The notes under the pieces were generated by a model. It ran no database searches, was not told the DNA's origin, and was given only the letters and a program-made list of their open reading frames with translations. A stretch of DNA of 7,897 bases from Proteiniphilum sp. (GTDB lineage Bacteria; Bacteroidota; Bacteroidia; Bacteroidales; Dysgonomonadaceae). Positions 5,660-7,897 of this stretch are shown here, piece after piece (positions within the stretch are counted from its first letter, which is position 1; each line of letters opens with the position of its first letter). The translations under genes and the position numbers were made by a program. The DNA is taken from positions 1 through 7,897 of the forward strand of contig JAAYFB010000035.1 of NCBI GenBank assembly GCA_012728465.1, read 5' to 3'.

Positions 5660-7222
5660 CTAAATTATAATATCTAACCTTATTGCACCAAGTAAAGCAT
5701 CTGGATATTTTCTGTAGGTAAAACGATGCACATACTCCAGACGCAACAATCCTAAAATATTAGTAATTCCTATTGTGCCCTCGATATAAGGTACACCTTT
5801 TTCATATTGATGTGATACGATAGGCAAGGCAAATAGACTTTCATTAAATTGAGGATTATTTTTTTTACTCAAACTTCCATATGTGGCTCTAAATGATATT
5901 AATTCTCTAAAGCCAAGAGCATTAAGTATCGGAGACTTAGAGAAAAGCAAGTTTTCGCCAACAAACACTCCACGTAGTGTAGCCTGTTGATCTGTAGGAA
6001 ATTCTATGGAGCGAGTCAAGAAGAAAGCATTATTTTCAATATTCAACCTATGTCGTTGATTAGGATAAGCCAACAGTGGAAAAGGAACACTATTCCATAT
6101 TTTCACATACTCTGCCACCATATCCAATCGAGCAATATCTGCAATAGGAAAACGTTTTTGTAACGATAGTTCGGTTCTATGATAATATGTATCTCCACCC
6201 ATAAAATCTTTTAACCCCACTGAATGAGACAAATAAACTAAAGGATTTGTTAAAGAAGTAGGGATCTTCTTCCTCTTCTCTTGAATGTAAGACTCTTTAC
6301 TAGTCCAAGTTGCCGAAACTCCTATCTCTGTATTATTAATCTGACGTTCAAAATTTGATTCTCCAGCTATTATATTCTTAAATTGAAGTTCGCCTTGTGG
6401 TATTAGTCTTGATTTTCGAAACCATGTAGCATGTCTAAAACCTGTTTTATATTCCTTTTCGTAATTTAACTCTGCATAATTTCTATAGGTCGTTTCATTA
6501 TCAGACCTCCGGTATGTTACCAGAAGAAGGTCATTCATAGCTCGTGGATGGATTTCGCCTGGCGAAAAAATATCATTCTCATATATTAAACTGATGTTAT
6601 TTTTTAGGTACTCTCCATCGTGATATGCTTTTTTGTTAAAAGAGTAAATTGCTTCTCCTCGATATTTCAGCTTTTCATCCTTAAAACCATACGCCACATA
6701 ACCCTTAATAAAAAAATGTGGGTTAAGCCTAGAGTTGGATGCTATTCCTCCTCTTAGTCTTACCCCCTCGATAGGGTTATAAGTAGGAATAGTTTGCAAT
6801 CGTCCGAAGTCAAATTTATTTGTCTCCTTATTTCCGAGCGGCACCCAGTCATTCATAACGAAGGTAACAGCCTTGTTAAGAAAGCCCAAAGCTTTGTTGT
6901 TCTTTTCAACATAACTATAGTCTTCTTCTAAATAAATATCGATTGATGGAGCGCTTATCAACTCAATAGGCATACTCATAGTGAAATATCCTTTTGACGA
7001 CACAACTATATTAGATTTAATTAACGAATCAGGCACTGAAATAAAAAACTCTCCGACACTGTTTGTTAATATCCCTATACGGCTGCCTTCGATGAAGACA
7101 GCCGCACTAGGAATTGGTGTTTTATATTTACCACTATGCACTACACCTTTTAAAGATATATTTTGTGATTGTGCAGAAATACTAATTAGCAAAATCAACG
7201 CGGCAAAAAGTGGTTTAAGCAT
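5660..7222 (-). CDS. DUF5686/carboxypeptidase-regulatory-like outer-membrane protein
   Basis: 520 residues from the ATG at 7222. A signal peptide is clear: MLK, a hydrophobic stretch at 5-16, then SAQSQ around 16-20. Residues about 22-100 look like a carboxypeptidase regulatory-like beta-sandwich (SLKGVVHSGKYKTPIPSAAV with SVGEF later). From about 105 to the end it matches the DUF5686 type: FDFGRLQTIPTYNPIEGVRL at 137-156, NPHFFIKGYVAYGFKD at 167-182, and many alternating amphipathic strands to the C-terminus, consistent with an outer-membrane beta-barrel. The last residues are RLDIII, without the aromatic C-terminal residue common in barrels. Many DUF5686 proteins are longer; this is a compact form. 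No function is established. The open frame includes a TTG two codons upstream, but the ATG gives the better signal peptide. It follows ettA by 12 bp and is probably co-transcribed. Confidence 0.82.
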   Translation of the reverse strand: MLKPLFAALILLISISAQSQNISLKGVVHSGKYKTPIPSAAVFIEGSRIGILTNSVGEFFISVPDSLIKSNIVVSSKGYFTMSMPIELISAPSIDIYLEEDYSYVEKNNKALGFLNKAVTFVMNDWVPLGNKETNKFDFGRLQTIPTYNPIEGVRLRGGIASNSRLNPHFFIKGYVAYGFKDEKLKYRGEAIYSFNKKAYHDGEYLKNNISLIYENDIFSPGEIHPRAMNDLLLVTYRRSDNETTYRNYAELNYEKEYKTGFRHATWFRKSRLIPQGELQFKNIIAGESNFERQINNTEIGVSATWTSKESYIQEKRKKIPTSLTNPLVYLSHSVGLKDFMGGDTYYHRTELSLQKRFPIADIARLDMVAEYVKIWNSVPFPLLAYPNQRHRLNIENNAFFLTRSIEFPTDQQATLRGVFVGENLLFSKSPILNALGFRELISFRATYGSLSKKNNPQFNESLFALPIVSHQYEKGVPYIEGTIGITNILGLLRLEYVHRFTYRKYPDALLGAIRLDIII

Positions 7223-7234
7223 AACCAAAGTGTA

Positions 7235-7897
7235 TTACAGTTTCCTATATCTAACACGTTTTGGCTCTACATTACCCAAACGTCTCTTCTTATTCTCTTC
7301 GTATTCACTGTAAGAGCCTTCGAAGTAAAACACTTCTGAATTTCCTTCAAAAGCTAGAATGTGAGTACAAATTCTATCAAGGAACCAACGGTCGTGAGAA
7401 ATAACTACAGCACATCCTGCAAAGTTTTCCAATCCTTCTTCTAGTGCACGAAGAGTATTTACGTCAATATCATTGGTAGGCTCATCCAGCAATAACACAT
7501 TGGCCTCTGCTTTTAATGTAAGTGCCAGATGGAGCCTGTTGCGCTCACCGCCTGAAAGTACCCCACAAAGCTTTTCTTGATCAGCTCCAGTAAAGTTAAA
7601 TCTAGCTAGATAAGCTCGAGAATTAATCTCTCTGCCCCCTACTCTGATAAAGTCAGCACCATCAGATACTACTTGATATACTGATTTTTCTGGATCTATA
7701 TCCTTATGTTGCTGATCTACATATGCAGTAACTACTGTCTCTCCCACTTCAAATGTTCCTTTATCTGCTGCCTCGATCCCTTGTATCATTCTAAATAGAG
7801 TAGTTTTACCAGCTCCATTAGGACCAATTACTCCTACAATACCATTTGGTGGCAACACAAAGTCAAGATTATCAAATAGTAATTTGTCACCAAATGC
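7235..7897 (-). CDS. ettA: Energy-dependent translational throttle protein EttA (C-terminal part)
   Basis: Partial: the gene enters from the right edge and its last 220 residues are visible, starting [13 protein letters not shown], so its start lies outside the window. This is the second ATP-binding cassette of an ABC-F protein. In window numbering, Walker [10 protein letters not shown] is at 25-33, signature [12 protein letters not shown] at 114-125, Walker [11 protein letters not shown] at 134-143 and the switch [19 protein letters not shown] at 167-185. The tail [10 protein letters not shown] and the ending VRYRKL are typical of EttA as opposed to Uup or YheS. EttA binds the ribosomal E site and gates the first elongation steps according to the ATP/ADP ratio; it has no membrane domain. 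A GTG at 7858 lies inside the cassette and is not a start. The DUF5686 gene follows 12 bp after the stop. Confidence 0.93.
   Translation of the reverse strand, partial: AFGDKLLFDNLDFVLPPNGIVGVIGPNGAGKTTLFRMIQGIEAADKGTFEVGETVVTAYVDQQHKDIDPEKSVYQVVSDGADFIRVGGREINSRAYLARFNFTGADQEKLCGVLSGGERNRLHLALTLKAEANVLLLDEPTNDIDVNTLRALEEGLENFAGCAVVISHDRWFLDRICTHILAFEGNSEVFYFEGSYSEYEENKKRRLGNVEPKRVRYRKL

Noticed and set aside
6981..7313. Plus-strand ORF overlapping the DUF5686 and ettA genes
   Set aside because: It runs antisense across two well-supported genes and resembles no known protein.

Overview
The window reads as chromosomal housekeeping DNA from a low-GC member of the Bacteroidota, most likely the order Bacteroidales. 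The evidence is the gene set (an EttA-type ABC-F protein followed by a DUF5686/carboxypeptidase-regulatory-like outer-membrane protein, an LptB-RuvX-Def cluster, a stand-alone 6-phosphogluconolactonase), the lack of clear Shine-Dalgarno sequences before any start, and several promoter-like matches to the Bacteroidetes form TTTG...TAnnTTTG. The genus cannot be fixed from sequence alone. No phage, transposase, CRISPR or defence gene is visible.

Layout. Bases 1-374 hold no gene but carry a degenerate tandem array with an exact 42-bp period, built on a CCAAnnTTGG-type palindrome; it runs up to the stop codon of the next gene. A minus-strand gene (375-1907) encodes a split-barrel flavin-type domain fused to a MenA-like UbiA prenyltransferase. 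A 167-bp divergent intergenic region separates it from folB (2075-2428, plus). After a 194-bp gap with a perfect 14-bp hairpin comes pgl (2623-3339, plus). It converges on a minus-strand operon read in the order lptB (4392-5228), ruvX (3973-4392) and def (3393-3950). A 431-bp stretch (5229-5659) has no gene, only promoter-like and weak hairpin signals. The right end holds a second minus-strand pair: the C-terminal 220 residues of ettA (7235 to the window edge) and, 12 bp downstream, a DUF5686-family outer-membrane protein (5660-7222).

How the genes fit together. They do not form one pathway: menaquinone synthesis (menA), folate (folB), the oxidative pentose phosphate branch (pgl), LPS export (lptB), RNA/DNA processing (ruvX), nascent protein maturation (def), ribosome throttling (ettA) and an outer-membrane protein of unknown role. 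The only clear co-transcribed groups are lptB-ruvX-def, with a TAATG stop/start overlap, and ettA-DUF5686. I see no obvious new multi-gene system. The most unusual items are the phase-locked 42-bp palindromic array, the split-barrel/MenA fusion and the strong hairpin in the likely pgl leader. Several starts were moved inward from the longest possible frame (pgl, def, lptB, the DUF5686 gene), as explained in their entries.
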